A stretch of 64,000 bases of DNA from Comamonadaceae bacterium (GCA_027486755.1 JAIXOM010000059.1:124001-188000); one strand, 5' to 3'; positions 52,827 through 62,518 are shown, numbered from the stretch's first letter. The notes: generated by a model from the letters alone, not told the origin. A program made the numbers and translations.

Positions 52827-52837
52827 TCAAGCGCCGC

Positions 52838-52918
52838 ATCGCCGCGAGGGTGCGGCTCCCGCTCCTACTTTCCTGCTGGATGTGCTTGGAGCGATGTGGG
52901 AGGGCCACCTCGGCACGC
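52838..52918. repeat. REPIN-like pair of inverted REP elements
   Basis: Between convergent mutY and rapZ, 52838-52866 read on the minus strand starts GTAGGAGCGGGAGCCGCACC and has a 5-bp GCCGC/GCGGC stem. The plus-strand element 52896-52918 starts GTGGGAGGGCCACCTCGGCA. The two point away from each other across a 29-bp spacer, as in REPIN structures mobilised by RAYT transposases. No RAYT gene is in the window. Confidence 0.5.
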
Positions 52919-52919
52919 T

Positions 52920-53807
52920 TTAGGCGCTGGTGGCGTCCAGCTCGCGATGCCGCCTCAGGGTGTTCCATTGCGCGCCAAAGGCCTGAGCCAGGGCCTCGAC
53001 CAGGTAGACCGAGCGGTGCTGGCCGCCGGTGCAACCGATGGCCACGGTGACGTAGCTGCGGTGGTCGCGCGCCAGGGCTTGCAGCCAATGCTGCAAGAAG
53101 CCTTGAATACCATTGAACATGGCATCGACCTCGGTGCTGGCCTTGAGGAAAGCCGCCACCGGCGCGTCCTTGCCGGTCAGCGGCTTGAGCTCGGGGAGAT
53201 AGTGCGGATTGGGCAGCATGCGCACATCAAACACATAGTCGGCGTCCATCGGTACGCCGCGCTTGAAGGCGAAGGACTCGAAGACCAGGGTCAGGCGCGA
53301 ACTGGGCGCCGAAATCAGGGCCTTGATCGAGGCCTGCAGCTGTGAGGGCCGGATCATGCTGGAGTCGAGCACATGCGCCTGCTCGCGCAGCTCGCCCAGC
53401 AGCTCGCGCTCGAGCTCGATCGCCTCGACCAGCGCGCGGTGCTGATCGGATTTTTCGACCTGCGACAGCGGATGCAGTCTGCGGGTCTCCGAAAACCGCC
53501 GCACCAGGGTTTCGGTACTGGCATCCAAAAAAATCGAGGTGATGGCCACGCCCTGCGCGCGCAGGGCATGCAGCTGACGGGGCACGATGGGCAGCGAGGC
53601 CGCGCTGCGCACATCCATGGCGATGCCGACCTTGCGCGCCCCGTGCTGGCGTTCCAGCGCCACAAAGCTGTCGAGCAACTCGGGCGGCAGGTTATCAACG
53701 CAGTAGTAGCCGGCGTCCTCCAGCGCATGCAGGGCCACCGATTTGCCGGAGCCGGACATGCCGGTGATCAGCACCATTTCCATCGGTGAGGTATCGGCGG
53801 CTGTCAT
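52920..53807 (-). CDS. rapZ: RNase adapter protein RapZ (UPF0042 nucleotide-binding)
   Basis: The product is 295 aa. Walker A is [20 protein letters not shown], followed by [19 protein letters not shown] and the C-terminal [15 protein letters not shown] phosphate-binding segment. In enterobacteria RapZ controls GlmZ sRNA decay; in betaproteobacteria the partner is not known. Its start overlaps the recN stop by 4 bp. Confidence 0.94.
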   Translation of the reverse strand: MTAADTSPMEMVLITGMSGSGKSVALHALEDAGYYCVDNLPPELLDSFVALERQHGARKVGIAMDVRSAASLPIVPRQLHALRAQGVAITSIFLDASTETLVRRFSETRRLHPLSQVEKSDQHRALVEAIELERELLGELREQAHVLDSSMIRPSQLQASIKALISAPSSRLTLVFESFAFKRGVPMDADYVFDVRMLPNPHYLPELKPLTGKDAPVAAFLKASTEVDAMFNGIQGFLQHWLQALARDHRSYVTVAIGCTGGQHRSVYLVEALAQAFGAQWNTLRRHRELDATSA

Positions 53808-55447
53808 GGGCTGAGCATCTCGCGGGCGTGGGCTAGGCTGGTCTCGGACAGGCGCTCGCCGCCGAGCATGCGGGCAATTTCCTGCACCCGCTGCGGGCCT
53901 TCGATCGGTTGCACCCGGCTGGCGGTGCTCTGGCCGCGGCTTTCCTTGCTCACCAGCAGATGGGCGTCGGCGCAGGCGGCGACCTGAGGCAGATGGGTGA
54001 CGGCCATCACCTGACGATCGCAGCCTAGCTTTTTCATCAACTGGCCCACCGTCTGCGCAACAGCGCCGCCTACGCCAGCGTCAACCTCGTCAAAGATCAG
54101 CGTCTGCGCCTGCCCCAGGCCGCTGGTGGTCACTGCAATGGCCAAGGCGATGCGCGAGAGCTCGCCGCCCGATGCCACCTTGCCCACCGGCCTGGGAGTG
54201 GCGCCGGGATGGCCGGCCACCAAAAACTGCACCTGTTCCATACCGTGCTGCTCGGGCTCGGTCAGCGGCTCCAGGGCGACTTCGAATTTGCCGCCGGGCA
54301 TGCCCAGGCCCTGCATCGCCGCCGTGATGGCGCGCGCAAGCTGGGGGGCTGCTTTGGCACGCGCTTTGGATACTGTTTTGGCCTCGTCGCGGTAGGCCCG
54401 CTCTGCCGCCTGACTGGCGCGCTCGAGCGCGTCGAGGTCGGCGGCGGCGTCGAGCCGGCGCAATTCCTGCTCCCAGCCTTCTAGCAGGGCGGGCAATTCG
54501 GCCGGCGCGCATCTATAGCGCCGGGCCAGGCTCATCCACAGGGCCAGCCGCTCGTCGAGCTCGGCCAGGCTTTGCGGGTCGAGCTCAGCATGGCGCGCAT
54601 AGCCGCTGAGCGAGTGCGCCGCATCCTCGGCCTGGGCCAGGGCACTGGCCAGGACTTCGGTGATGGGCTCAAAGCGGGGCTCGATCTGCGCCTGCGCCTG
54701 CAGCAGATCTAGCGCCCGGCTGAGCAGGCCGGCGGCATTGGCATCGGCTTGCTGCAGCGCATCGATCGCGCCCTGCACCGCGTCTTGCAGGGCCTGCGCA
54801 TGCGACAGGCGGCTGTGCTGGGCATTGAGCTCCTCCCATTGGCCGGCCGCGGGCGCAAGCTTGCTCAGCTCGCCGATCTGCCAACTCAGACGCTCGCGCT
54901 CGCTGGCCAGCGTCTGCTGTGCCTGTTGGGCTTGTTCGAGGCTGCGGCTGGCCTGTCGCCAGTCCTGCCAGCGGGCCTTGAGCGCATCGGTGGAAACGCC
55001 GGCATAGGCGTCAAGCAAGGCCTTGACCTCGTCGGCCCGGGTCAGGCTCTGCCAGGCGTGCTGGCCGTGAATGTCGACCAGCCGCTCGCCCAGTTCACGC
55101 AATTGGGTGGCAGTGGCCGGGCTGCCATTGACCCAGGCCCGGCTCTTGCCCTGGCTGTCGACCGTGCGTTTGAGCAGCAGTTCTTCGGCGGTCGCAAAGC
55201 CTGCCTCTTCCAGCCAAAGGCGCAGTCCAGCCGGGGCATCGAAGCAGGCTGAGACCTCGCAGCGCGGCGCGCCCTCGCGCACCACGCTGGCCTCGGCGCG
55301 CGCGCCCAGGGCCAGTTGCAGCGCATCGATCAGGATGGACTTGCCAGCGCCGGTCTCTCCGGTGAGCACGGTAAAGCCACCGGCCAACTCGATCTCGAGT
55401 TGATGCACGATGACGAAATCACGCAGAAACAGGCTCTTGAGGCTCAT
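53804..55447 (-). CDS. recN: DNA repair protein RecN
   Basis: The product is 547 aa, an SMC-like ATPase. Walker A is [20 protein letters not shown], the central part is coiled coil, and the signature/Walker B region is [17 protein letters not shown] plus [12 protein letters not shown]. It acts in double-strand break repair. It overlaps rapZ by 4 bp and follows nadK by 65 bp. Confidence 0.95.
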   Translation of the reverse strand: MSLKSLFLRDFVIVHQLEIELAGGFTVLTGETGAGKSILIDALQLALGARAEASVVREGAPRCEVSACFDAPAGLRLWLEEAGFATAEELLLKRTVDSQGKSRAWVNGSPATATQLRELGERLVDIHGQHAWQSLTRADEVKALLDAYAGVSTDALKARWQDWRQASRSLEQAQQAQQTLASERERLSWQIGELSKLAPAAGQWEELNAQHSRLSHAQALQDAVQGAIDALQQADANAAGLLSRALDLLQAQAQIEPRFEPITEVLASALAQAEDAAHSLSGYARHAELDPQSLAELDERLALWMSLARRYRCAPAELPALLEGWEQELRRLDAAADLDALERASQAAERAYRDEAKTVSKARAKAAPQLARAITAAMQGLGMPGGKFEVALEPLTEPEQHGMEQVQFLVAGHPGATPRPVGKVASGGELSRIALAIAVTTSGLGQAQTLIFDEVDAGVGGAVAQTVGQLMKKLGCDRQVMAVTHLPQVAACADAHLLVSKESRGQSTASRVQPIEGPQRVQEIARMLGGERLSETSLAHAREMLSP

Positions 55448-55512
55448 GGCGGACGGGCTGCAAGCGGCAAAGTGGACGCTGTCGCAAATCGTAAGCGACA
55501 GCCGGGGCCTTG

Positions 55513-56388
55513 TTAAGCGCCCCCTTCATTCCAGTGGAGTTTTCGGCGCAGTGTGTCGAAATAATTCCAGCGCTGCGGGTGCAGAAACCGCACCTGATGG
55601 GGCGAACGCCGCACCACGATGCGGTCGCCGTGCAGCAGCGTGGCCAGAGACTGCATGTCAAAGTTGGCGCTGGCGTCGCGGCCGGCCACCAATTCGATGG
55701 CCACCTCGCCGTGATCGAGCAGCACGATGGGGCGGTTGGACAAGGTGTGCGGCGCAATTGGCACCAGCAGCCAGCCGGCGATCGAAGGGTGCAGCAGCGG
55801 CCCGCCCGCCGACAAGGCGTAGGCGGTCGAGCCGGTGGGCGTGGCAATGATCAAGCCGTCGGCGCGCTGATTGGCCACAAAACGGCCATCGACCTCCACC
55901 CGCAACTCCACCATGCCCGCGGTGGCCCCGCGGTTGACGACCACATCGTTCATGGCGGTGGCGGAAAACACGCAGCGGCCATCGCGCATGACCCGCGCCT
56001 CCATCATGGCTCGGGCTTCCTCGGCATATTGGCCCTGCAGCATGGGCCCGAGCACCGCTTGGTAGCCGTCGAGCGGGATGTCGGTGATGAAGCCCAGCCG
56101 CCCCTGGTTGATGCCGATCAGCGGTATGCCGTGCGGCGCCAGCCGCCGGCCTATGCCCAGCATGGTGCCGTCGCCGCCTAGCACCAGGCCGAGGTCGCAT
56201 TGCCGGCCGATCTCCTCCACACTCAGCGCCGGCATATCGCTCAGCCCGGTGTTGTTGGCGGTTTCTTTCTCCAGTGCTACTTCGCAACCCTGGCGGTGCA
56301 GAAAGTGGGCGATGTCCTGCAGGGCCAGGCGCGAGCCAGCGGCCTGGTACTTGCCGATCAGCACAATATGGCGAAAGCGGGAGGTCAT
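55513..56388 (-). CDS. nadK: NAD kinase
   Basis: The product is 291 aa. The nucleotide site is [14 protein letters not shown], followed by [26 protein letters not shown] and the conserved [15 protein letters not shown]. It phosphorylates NAD to NADP. It is divergent from hrcA with a 133-bp gap. Confidence 0.96.
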   Translation of the reverse strand: MTSRFRHIVLIGKYQAAGSRLALQDIAHFLHRQGCEVALEKETANNTGLSDMPALSVEEIGRQCDLGLVLGGDGTMLGIGRRLAPHGIPLIGINQGRLGFITDIPLDGYQAVLGPMLQGQYAEEARAMMEARVMRDGRCVFSATAMNDVVVNRGATAGMVELRVEVDGRFVANQRADGLIIATPTGSTAYALSAGGPLLHPSIAGWLLVPIAPHTLSNRPIVLLDHGEVAIELVAGRDASANFDMQSLATLLHGDRIVVRRSPHQVRFLHPQRWNYFDTLRRKLHWNEGGA

Positions 56389-56521
56389 GGGTAAATTACA
56401 TCACAGGGCCAGTACCTGCAGCGCCTGCTGTGCCAAGGTCTGCCGGGACGCCGTCCAAGGCGCGGCAGCTGCGGTTTGACAGACTTGCGCGCAAAGGCGC
56501 GCAGCTTCGTAGAATCGGCCC

Positions 56522-57538
56522 ATGCTCGATGAACGTGCCAAACTGCTGCTCAAGGCCCTGGTGGAACGCTACATCGCCGATGGGCAACCGGTGGGCTCGC
56601 GCACGCTCAGCCGTGCCAGCGGGCTGGAGCTCTCGCCGGCGACCATACGCAATGTGATGAGCGATCTGGAGGAGCTGGGCCTGATCGTCAGCCCCCATAC
56701 CTCGGCTGGCCGCATTCCAACGGCCCGGGGCTACCGGTTTTTTGTTGACACCATGGTCATGGCCCAGCGCGATCCGCGCGCCCTCGATGCCATGGCCCAG
56801 CCCACACTGGCGCCCGATCAGCCGCAGAAGGTCATCAGCAATGCAGCGCAGATGCTCTCGAGCCTGTCGCACTATGTAGGCGTGGTGATGGCGCCGCGCC
56901 GCTCTTCGGTGTTTCGGCATATCGAGTTCTTGCGCCTGTCGGAAAAACGGCTACTGGTCATCATCGTCTCGCCCGACGGTGATGTGCAAAACCGGGTGCT
57001 GTTCACCGAGGTCGATTACACCCAGACCCAGCTGATTGAGGCGGCCAATTTCCTGAACTCTCACTACGCGGGACTGGGTCTGGAAGAGGTCAGGGAGCGG
57101 CTGAAAAACGAGGTCGAAGCCTTGCGCAGCGAAATCGCCAGTCTCATGCAGGCGGCGGTGCAAGTCGGCTCCGAGGCCATCGAATCGCGCGACGAGGTGG
57201 TCATCGCCGGCGAGCGCAATCTGCTCACGCTCAGTGATTTTTCCAGCGACATGGGTAGCTTGCGCAAGCTGTTTGACCTGTTCGAACAAAAAGCCCAGCT
57301 GATGCGTCTGCTCGACGTCTCCAGCCGCGCTGAAGGGGTGCGCATCTACATCGGCGGTGAAAGCCAGGTGGTGCCCTTTCAAGAGCTGTCGGTGGTCACC
57401 GCGCCTTACGAGGTCGACGGGCAGGTGGTGGGCACGCTCGGCGTCATTGGCCCGACCCGCATGCCCTACGACAAGATGATCCAGATCGTGGACATCACCT
57501 CCAAGCTGGTCAGCTCGGCCCTCAGCCATAGCCGCTGA
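56522..57538 (+). CDS. hrcA: Heat-inducible transcription repressor HrcA
   Basis: The product is 338 aa. The N-terminal winged helix is visible in [40 protein letters not shown] and [20 protein letters not shown]; the C-terminal part has [19 protein letters not shown] sequence and [19 protein letters not shown]. HrcA binds CIRCE operators and needs GroEL for folding. No CIRCE is seen before hrcA itself, but a perfect one precedes rpoH at 37193. Confidence 0.96.
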   Translation: MLDERAKLLLKALVERYIADGQPVGSRTLSRASGLELSPATIRNVMSDLEELGLIVSPHTSAGRIPTARGYRFFVDTMVMAQRDPRALDAMAQPTLAPDQPQKVISNAAQMLSSLSHYVGVVMAPRRSSVFRHIEFLRLSEKRLLVIIVSPDGDVQNRVLFTEVDYTQTQLIEAANFLNSHYAGLGLEEVRERLKNEVEALRSEIASLMQAAVQVGSEAIESRDEVVIAGERNLLTLSDFSSDMGSLRKLFDLFEQKAQLMRLLDVSSRAEGVRIYIGGESQVVPFQELSVVTAPYEVDGQVVGTLGVIGPTRMPYDKMIQIVDITSKLVSSALSHSR

Positions 57539-57550
57539 GGCAGACTTTTT

Positions 57551-58516
57551 TTAGTAGCGCCAGTGGGCAGGTTCCGCGCCCGCAATCGGCGAGCGGAAAC
57601 TGCACAGGTGGGGATTGGCCAGATTGCCCAGGTAGACGGTGCGCAGATCCGGCCCGCCGAAAGCCACTGAAGCTGTGTTGCCCAGCACGCTCTTGCCGCC
57701 AGCGTCGATATCCTCGCGGGTCAGAAAACCTTCGGCATAGTGGGCGTCGGCGGTGGCGCACAGCGCCGGGTCGGCGTCGGCGAGCATGACGCTCGCGCCT
57801 TCGCCCGGCACGATGCGCACAATCCGGTTGGACACCACGCAAGCCACCCACACACCGCCCTCGGCATCGAAGGCCAGGCCGTCGGGAAAATCGCCGTCGC
57901 TGAACTGATGCACCACCTCCTTGGGGCCCAGCTGGCAGGGGTCCTGCGCCAGGACGCGAAAACGCGAGAGGCGGCGGCCATAGGTCTCATTGACATACAC
58001 CCATTGGCCGGTGGGATCCATGCGGCATTCATTGGTAAAGGAGATGCCATCGGCCACGATGCGTGCGCCATGGCGGTCGATCACCGCGATAAAGCCGTCG
58101 GAGGTCTGCGCGTTGAAGGCGCGCTCGCGCGGCACCAAACGGGTGCTGGCTGAAATCCAAATGCGGCCTTGCAGGTCGGTGGTGACGAAGTTGGCATTGC
58201 TCAAGGCCTGAGCTTCGACCTCCATGATCAAGGGACTGGCCTGGTGCTGCGCATCGATGCGCCAGATGCCACCGCCGGTGGCCGGGCTCAGGTTGGCAAT
58301 CAGGAAATCGCGCTCGGGCGTGAGCGCAATGCCGTTGGACAAAAAGCCCGCGGGCATGCCCACCAGGGTCTTGCGCGGCTGACCGACTTGGCGCACCGCG
58401 CTGAGTTGGTCCGACACAAAAATCTCGCCCTTGGCGGTGACCACCACGCTTTCAGGCCGGCGCAAATCCTCCCCGATGGTTTGCACGGTTGAGATGTCGA
58501 TTTTTGGGGTGTTCAT
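57551..58516 (-). CDS. SMP-30/gluconolactonase-like beta-propeller
   Basis: ATG at 58516 gives 321 aa. Propeller motifs are LRRPESVVVTAKGEIFVSDQ, FLSNGIALTPERDFLIANL, FTNECRMDPTGQWVYVNETY and DGDFPDGLAFDAEGGVWVAC; the acidic and Asn residues are the likely Ca or metal ligands. The family hydrolyses sugar or other lactones. Neighbouring SDRs and a hydrolase suggest a role in cyclic ester breakdown, but the substrate is unknown. Confidence 0.87.
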   Translation of the reverse strand: MNTPKIDISTVQTIGEDLRRPESVVVTAKGEIFVSDQLSAVRQVGQPRKTLVGMPAGFLSNGIALTPERDFLIANLSPATGGGIWRIDAQHQASPLIMEVEAQALSNANFVTTDLQGRIWISASTRLVPRERAFNAQTSDGFIAVIDRHGARIVADGISFTNECRMDPTGQWVYVNETYGRRLSRFRVLAQDPCQLGPKEVVHQFSDGDFPDGLAFDAEGGVWVACVVSNRIVRIVPGEGASVMLADADPALCATADAHYAEGFLTREDIDAGGKSVLGNTASVAFGGPDLRTVYLGNLANPHLCSFRSPIAGAEPAHWRY

Positions 58517-58702
58517 GTCAGGGTCCTTCAAACGGGGCCGGGCTGACCTCGTCGATCGCGGGCCAGATCTCGTCCTCAATTGAGCTGTGACTATGCCAGT
58601 GCCGCAGCGGCCGGGCACTCAAGGGACGCAGCCTCGAGTCACCTAGGCGTCGGCCTCGCCAGAACCTGGCCTCAGTCATCCCGGGGCTAAAATCAAGGGC
58701 GT

Positions 58703-58779
58703 GGGGCGTTAGCTCAGTTGGTTAGAGCAGAGGACTCATAATCCTTTGGTCGTCGGTTCAAGTCCGCCACGCCCTACCA
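58703..58779 (+). tRNA. tRNA with CAT anticodon (Met or Ile2)
   Basis: The 77-nt gene starts GGGGCGTTAGCTCAGTTGGT and ends with encoded CCA. The acceptor GGGGCGT pairs with ACGCCCT (first pair G-U), the anticodon loop is CTCATAA and the T arm contains GGTTCAAGTCC. It is not the initiator form, as the first pair is formed. The variable region resembles both elongator Met and lysidine-modified Ile2; identity depends on TilS recognition. A possible -10 TAAAAT lies at 58688-58693. Confidence 0.92.
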
Positions 58780-58821
58780 CCCATGCGGTTTTTAAGACCA
58801 GGTCCTTGCCCTGACTTGACC

Positions 58822-59610
58822 TTACTTGGCCATGATGCCGCCGTCTATAGGCACGGTGGTTCCGGTCATGAAGCTCGACGCTGGGGAGCAAAGCAGCAAA
58901 ACCAGCCCCTTGAGTTCCTCAGGTTGGGCGATGCGGCCCAGCGGCACCATGGAGGCAAACTCGGCCGCCACTTCGGGCTGGCGGATGCGGCCGTTGGCGA
59001 TGTGGGTGCGAAACGGGCCTGGCGCAATGCCGTTGACCATGACGTTGTAAGGCGCCATCTCCATCGCCGCCTGCCGCACCAGGTTCACCACGGCGGCCTT
59101 GGTCGCGGTATAGGCATAGCCGCACATGACCTCAGATTTCAGCCCCGCCACCGAGGCCATGGCCACCAGTCGGCCCGAGCGCTGCTTTTTCATGTGCGCT
59201 GCGGCGGCCTGCAAGGTCACGAACACGCCTGAGAGATTGATGGCCAGCACGCGGTCCCACTGCTCGTCCTGCACGGCATTGATCTGGCCGATCTCGGTGC
59301 GGTAGCCGGGGCCTGCCGAGACGCCCGCATTGGCGACCACCGCATCAAGGCGGCCGTGGCGCAGGGCGATATCGTCGATCACGGTGCGTATGGCTGCCCG
59401 GTCTGATACATCCAGCACCGCCGTCTCAGCAAACCCTCCCTCGGACTCAATGGCTTGCTTGGCAGCTTGCAGGCCGCGTGCGTCCACGTCCAGCAGCACC
59501 ACCCGTGCGCCTGCACGGGCCAGCACCTCTGCCGTGGCCAGGCCCAGCCCACTGGCCGCCCCCGTGACGGCGGCCACTTGGCCTTGCATGTCAAACAAAT
59601 CTTTGATCAT
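58822..59610 (-). CDS. Short-chain dehydrogenase/reductase
   Basis: ATG at 59610, preceded by GAGGAG, gives 262 aa. The cofactor loop TGAASGLG is at residues 16-23, NAG at 94-96 and the catalytic S153, Y167 and K171 are present. D41 after the second strand favours NAD. The C-terminal SSFMTGTTVPIDGG is classical. It is divergent from the alpha/beta hydrolase across a 239-bp region rich in dyads. Confidence 0.93.
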   Translation of the reverse strand: MIKDLFDMQGQVAAVTGAASGLGLATAEVLARAGARVVLLDVDARGLQAAKQAIESEGGFAETAVLDVSDRAAIRTVIDDIALRHGRLDAVVANAGVSAGPGYRTEIGQINAVQDEQWDRVLAINLSGVFVTLQAAAAHMKKQRSGRLVAMASVAGLKSEVMCGYAYTATKAAVVNLVRQAAMEMAPYNVMVNGIAPGPFRTHIANGRIRQPEVAAEFASMVPLGRIAQPEELKGLVLLLCSPASSFMTGTTVPIDGGIMAK

Positions 59611-59627
59611 CGGCAATCTCCTCAAAA

Positions 59628-59645
59628 GGTATACAAATATACAAC
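59628..59645. promoter_or_regulatory. Candidate GntR operator upstream of the SDR gene
   Basis: The minus-strand sequence GTTGTATATTTGTATACC contains two TTGTATA-like half-sites and includes TGTATAC followed by CTTTT. It lies 18 bp upstream of the SDR start. The TGTAYAC core recurs at 59776 and 61428. Confidence 0.5.
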
Positions 59646-59661
59646 TTCTTTCAGCTGGGTA

Positions 59662-59697
59662 GTTTGCGGAAAAAAGCCCATCCGCAGACCCTTTTTT
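59662..59697 (+). terminator. Terminator-like hairpin in the divergent region
   Basis: GTTTGCGGA pairs with TCCGCAGAC (9 bp, one G-U) around a 10-nt loop, followed by CC and six T residues. It points towards the hydrolase gene, 150 bp upstream of its start. It could stop antisense transcription or act as a leader attenuator. Confidence 0.6.
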
Positions 59698-59775
59698 CGC
59701 CGATATGTAAACGACGTAAGGAAAAAATCAGGGTTTTCATGAAGTTCTTTTTGGATGGAGGATCCGTCGCAAAGA

Positions 59776-59782
59776 TGTACAC
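59776..59782 (+). promoter_or_regulatory. Candidate GntR operator upstream of the hydrolase gene
   Basis: TGTACAC followed by TTTTTT, 68 bp before the hydrolase ATG, matches the core seen at 59628-59645 and 61428-61434. Confidence 0.45.
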
Positions 59783-59792
59783 TTTTTTGCAG

Positions 59793-59810
59793 ATTGGCGA
59801 ATTCGCCAAT
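59793..59810. promoter_or_regulatory. Perfect 18-bp palindrome upstream of the hydrolase gene
   Basis: ATTGGCGAATTCGCCAAT is fully self-complementary and ends 39 bp before the hydrolase start. The uninterrupted dyad suggests a dimeric repressor site in the promoter or leader. The binding protein is unknown. Confidence 0.6.
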
Positions 59811-59849
59811 GGCTCAAAGTGCAGCGTTCACCAGGAGACCCAGACCGCC

Positions 59850-60629
59850 ATGGCGCACAGGGAGACATTTGAGACAGTCACCGGATGCCGCATTCGACTC
59901 ATGCGTGGGGGTCAGGGTGAGCCCCTGCTTTTTCTGCATGGCGCCGCCGGTGCGCAGCGCTGGCTGCCTTTCATGGAAACCCTGGCGCAAAGCCATGACG
60001 TGATCGTTCCCGAGCACCCTGGGTTTGGTGGCTCTGACATGCCCGATTGGCTGGACAAGGTCACAGACCTGGCCCATTTCTACCGCGACTTGATGGACCA
60101 CCTCGGCCTGGACCGGGTGCACCTGGTGGGGACCTCCCTGGGCGGCTGGATCGCCGCCGAGTTGGCCAGCTGCAGCTGCGAACAACTCCAATCACTCACC
60201 TTGGTGGCGCCCGCGGGCCTGTCGGTGGCTGGCGTGCACAGGCCAGACATGTTCATGTGGTCGCCTGAGGAATTGAGCCGCAAGCTCTTTCATGACCCGG
60301 AACTCGCCAAGGCCGCGCCCATGCCCCGCACCGATGACGAGCTCTTGCGGGCGCTGAAAAACAGGCTGACAACGGCCAAGCTGGGCTGGAGCACGCGCAT
60401 GCACAACCCACATCTGCGCAAGTGGCTGCACCGCATCAAGGTGCCCAGCTTGATCATCTGGGGCGATGACGACCAGGTCTTGCCCGTGGCCTATGGGCCG
60501 GCCTACCGGGACCTGATCCCCTCGTCCAGGCTGGAGATTTTGGCGCAGTGCGGGCACTTGCCCCACGTGGAAAAGGCGCCAGAGTTTTGCCGCAAGCTGC
60601 TTGACTTTACCCAGGGGGTGGCCTCTTGA
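59850..60629 (+). CDS. Alpha/beta hydrolase
   Basis: ATG 59850 behind AGGAG gives 259 aa. The nucleophile elbow is GTSLGG with S96, the acid is D208 in GDDDQVLP and the base H236 in CGHLPHVE; the oxyanion loop is FLHGAAGAQRW. The layout resembles meta-cleavage product hydrolases (MhpC/BphD group), but ester hydrolysis is equally possible. It stands between two SDR genes and a GntR regulator. Confidence 0.9.
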   Translation: MAHRETFETVTGCRIRLMRGGQGEPLLFLHGAAGAQRWLPFMETLAQSHDVIVPEHPGFGGSDMPDWLDKVTDLAHFYRDLMDHLGLDRVHLVGTSLGGWIAAELASCSCEQLQSLTLVAPAGLSVAGVHRPDMFMWSPEELSRKLFHDPELAKAAPMPRTDDELLRALKNRLTTAKLGWSTRMHNPHLRKWLHRIKVPSLIIWGDDDQVLPVAYGPAYRDLIPSSRLEILAQCGHLPHVEKAPEFCRKLLDFTQGVAS

Positions 60630-60657
60630 CGCGCTGCTCGATACCGCTGCGGCCCGG

Positions 60658-60692
60658 GCTCATGCCAGGCTGGCGCCAGGCTCGCCATGAGC
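60658..60692. terminator. Nested inverted repeat between convergent hydrolase and gntR
   Basis: GCTCATG and CATGAGC (7 bp) enclose the perfect palindrome CTGGCGCCAG. There is no T-run. Placement 29 bp after one stop and 19 bp before the other suggests a bidirectional end signal. Confidence 0.4.
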
Positions 60693-60710
60693 GATTGGGC
60701 GAGACCGAGC

Positions 60711-61400
60711 TCACTCAGGGTCTGCGGGTGCTGGGTCGTTGAGGATAGAAAACAGATGCGCACTCATCGCCGCTTCAGCCCAGTCCCGATTGCGCGCCTT
60801 CAGCGCTGCAATGATTTCGCGGTGCTGGCGGTGGGTGCGCGCTGTTCGCTCGTCAAAGCTTTCGGTGTAGTGGTTGAAGATGGACGCGGGCAGCTCCAGG
60901 GACGAGGCCAGGATTTTTTCCAGCCGCGGGCTATCGGCTGCGCGGGCAATGATGCCGTGGAACTCGTTGTTGAGCTCATCAAAGCGCGGCAGGTGCTTGT
61001 GCCAGCCCAGCTCGGCAAAAACCGCTTCCAGCTCGTCCTCGATGGCCTCGAGCCGCTCGATGTCGGCCTCAGAAATGCGCAGGCAGGCGCGCCGCGCGGC
61101 GTGCCCTTCGAGCTTGCCGCGCAGCCGGAATACCTCGGCCACGTCGGCCATGGAAAAGCTGGCGACCTGGGCCCTTCGGTAGCGCCCCAGCACCACCAGC
61201 CCTTCGTTGGCCAGGCGCGACAGCGCCTCTCTGACGGGCGTGCGGCTCACGCCTATGCGCTCGGCCAGGCGGGACTCCAGCAGGACCTCACCCGAGCTCA
61301 GCTCACCGCGGATGATGGTGCCCCGGATATGCCGGTACGCGCTCTCGACGGCGCCGCTGCTCTCGCTGGCGCGGCTGGTGGCCTTGTCCTGTGGGGTCAT
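60711..61400 (-). CDS. GntR-family regulator (FadR/FCD type)
   Basis: ATG at 61400 gives 229 aa; the upstream extension is not protein-like. The winged helix has AYRHIRGTIIRGELSSGEVL, ESRLAERIGVSRTPVREALS and LANEGLVVLGRYRRAQV. The all-helical FCD domain follows (FDELNNEFHGIIARAADSPR, with His and Asp/Glu residues that often bind metal). It likely represses the surrounding SDR/hydrolase/TRAP genes in response to a carboxylic acid. Confidence 0.93.
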   Translation of the reverse strand: MTPQDKATSRASESSGAVESAYRHIRGTIIRGELSSGEVLLESRLAERIGVSRTPVREALSRLANEGLVVLGRYRRAQVASFSMADVAEVFRLRGKLEGHAARRACLRISEADIERLEAIEDELEAVFAELGWHKHLPRFDELNNEFHGIIARAADSPRLEKILASSLELPASIFNHYTESFDERTARTHRQHREIIAALKARNRDWAEAAMSAHLFSILNDPAPADPE

Positions 61401-61427
61401 GCGTCGGTGTGGCGTCGGCAATTGAAG

Positions 61428-61434
61428 GTGTACA
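61428..61434 (-). promoter_or_regulatory. Candidate GntR operator upstream of gntR
   Basis: On the minus strand the sequence reads CCTTGTACACCTTCAA, 27 bp before the gntR start, sharing TGTACAC with 59776-59782 and the pyrimidine-rich tail of the site at 59628. Autoregulation would fit. Confidence 0.45.
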
Positions 61435-61534
61435 AGGCTCTGGCCAGGGCCTGGCCTTTCTTGGCGGGCCGCAGTATAGGCCGTGTCTGCCCTGGCCCTC
61501 GGCCAGGACATTGTGAGGTTCAAAGGAGTGCTTC

Positions 61535-62395
61535 ATGATCATTGAGCCAGGAATGGCGGCCTTTGTGACCGGCGCTGGCTCGGGCATAGGCCGAGGCATG
61601 GCGCTGGCGCTGGCGCGTCGGGGTGTGCATGTGGGTGTTTGTGACATCCGGGGCAGCGATGCGGCCGACACCGTCCGCCAGATTGAGCTGGCCGGTGGCA
61701 AAGCCATGGCCGTTGGCGTGGACGTGTCTGACCGCGCATCGGTCGAAGCGGCGGTGGTGGCCGTCGAGCGGGCCTATGGTGACATTGCCATCGCGTGCAA
61801 CAACGCGGGCATCTCCCTGCACGGCGTGCCCCTGCACGAGATCACAGCGGCCGATTGGGAGTGGGTGATGGGGGTCAACATCCAGGGCGTCATTCACGGC
61901 ATCCAGGCTTTGGTGCCGCGCATGCTGGCCACCCAGCGGCCTGCGCATGTGGTCAACACGGCCTCCATAGGCGGCTTTCAGGTCAACCCGAATTTCTTGA
62001 CGGCCGCTTATTCCATGACCAAGTACGCAGTGGTCGCACTCTCTGAGGGCCTGCACAATGAGCTGCAGGGCACGCAAGTGGGCGTCTCCATCTTGGCGCC
62101 TGCCGCCGTCGACACCCGCATCCATTTGTCAGAGCGCAGCCGGCCCGAGCGCCTGGGTGGCGCCACCGTCAGGCCGCAAAACCATTTCATGGGCGACCTG
62201 CTCAAGGGCAGCATGCCGCCAGACGCGGTCGGCGACCGGGTGGTCGATGCCATTGAGTCCGGGGACCTGTACATCTTCACTCACCCAGACACCCGGCAGT
62301 GGCTGGACAGGCGGCATGCCGCGATTTCGGCCGCATTCGACAAAGCAGAGCGCCTTGCCACCACGGCAGCGCGCCACGCCAAGGAGAAGAGCTGA
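61535..62395 (+). CDS. Short-chain dehydrogenase/reductase
   Basis: ATG 61535 behind AAAGGAG gives 286 aa. TGAGSGIG is at residues 12-19 and the catalytic S144, Y159 and K163 are visible; the long C-terminal part (RPQNHFMGDLLKGSMPPDAV) extends beyond the classical fold. It probably oxidises or reduces a hydroxy/keto group of the compound handled by the neighbouring hydrolase and transporter. Confidence 0.92.
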   Translation: MIIEPGMAAFVTGAGSGIGRGMALALARRGVHVGVCDIRGSDAADTVRQIELAGGKAMAVGVDVSDRASVEAAVVAVERAYGDIAIACNNAGISLHGVPLHEITAADWEWVMGVNIQGVIHGIQALVPRMLATQRPAHVVNTASIGGFQVNPNFLTAAYSMTKYAVVALSEGLHNELQGTQVGVSILAPAAVDTRIHLSERSRPERLGGATVRPQNHFMGDLLKGSMPPDAVGDRVVDAIESGDLYIFTHPDTRQWLDRRHAAISAAFDKAERLATTAARHAKEKS

Positions 62396-62518
62396 ATGAC
62401 AGCTCGCGCGTTCATCAGTCGACTGGCCCGCAGGGCCAGGTGGGTGAGTTCGGTGGCGCAGCAGGTGCTGCGCAAGCATAGGGAAGCGGCGCAGTCGAAC
62501 GCCGCGGTCGGAGCCTGA
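62396..62518 (+). CDS. Possible 40-residue basic peptide
   Basis: The ATG follows the SDR stop directly (TGA then ATG). The peptide begins MTARAFISRLARRARWVSSV and is rich in Arg and Ala, with potential amphipathic helix character. No family is recognised. A perfect CTGGCCC/GGGCCAG stem with GCA loop lies inside it, so the stretch may instead be a structured untranslated spacer. Confidence 0.25.
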   Translation: MTARAFISRLARRARWVSSVAQQVLRKHREAAQSNAAVGA

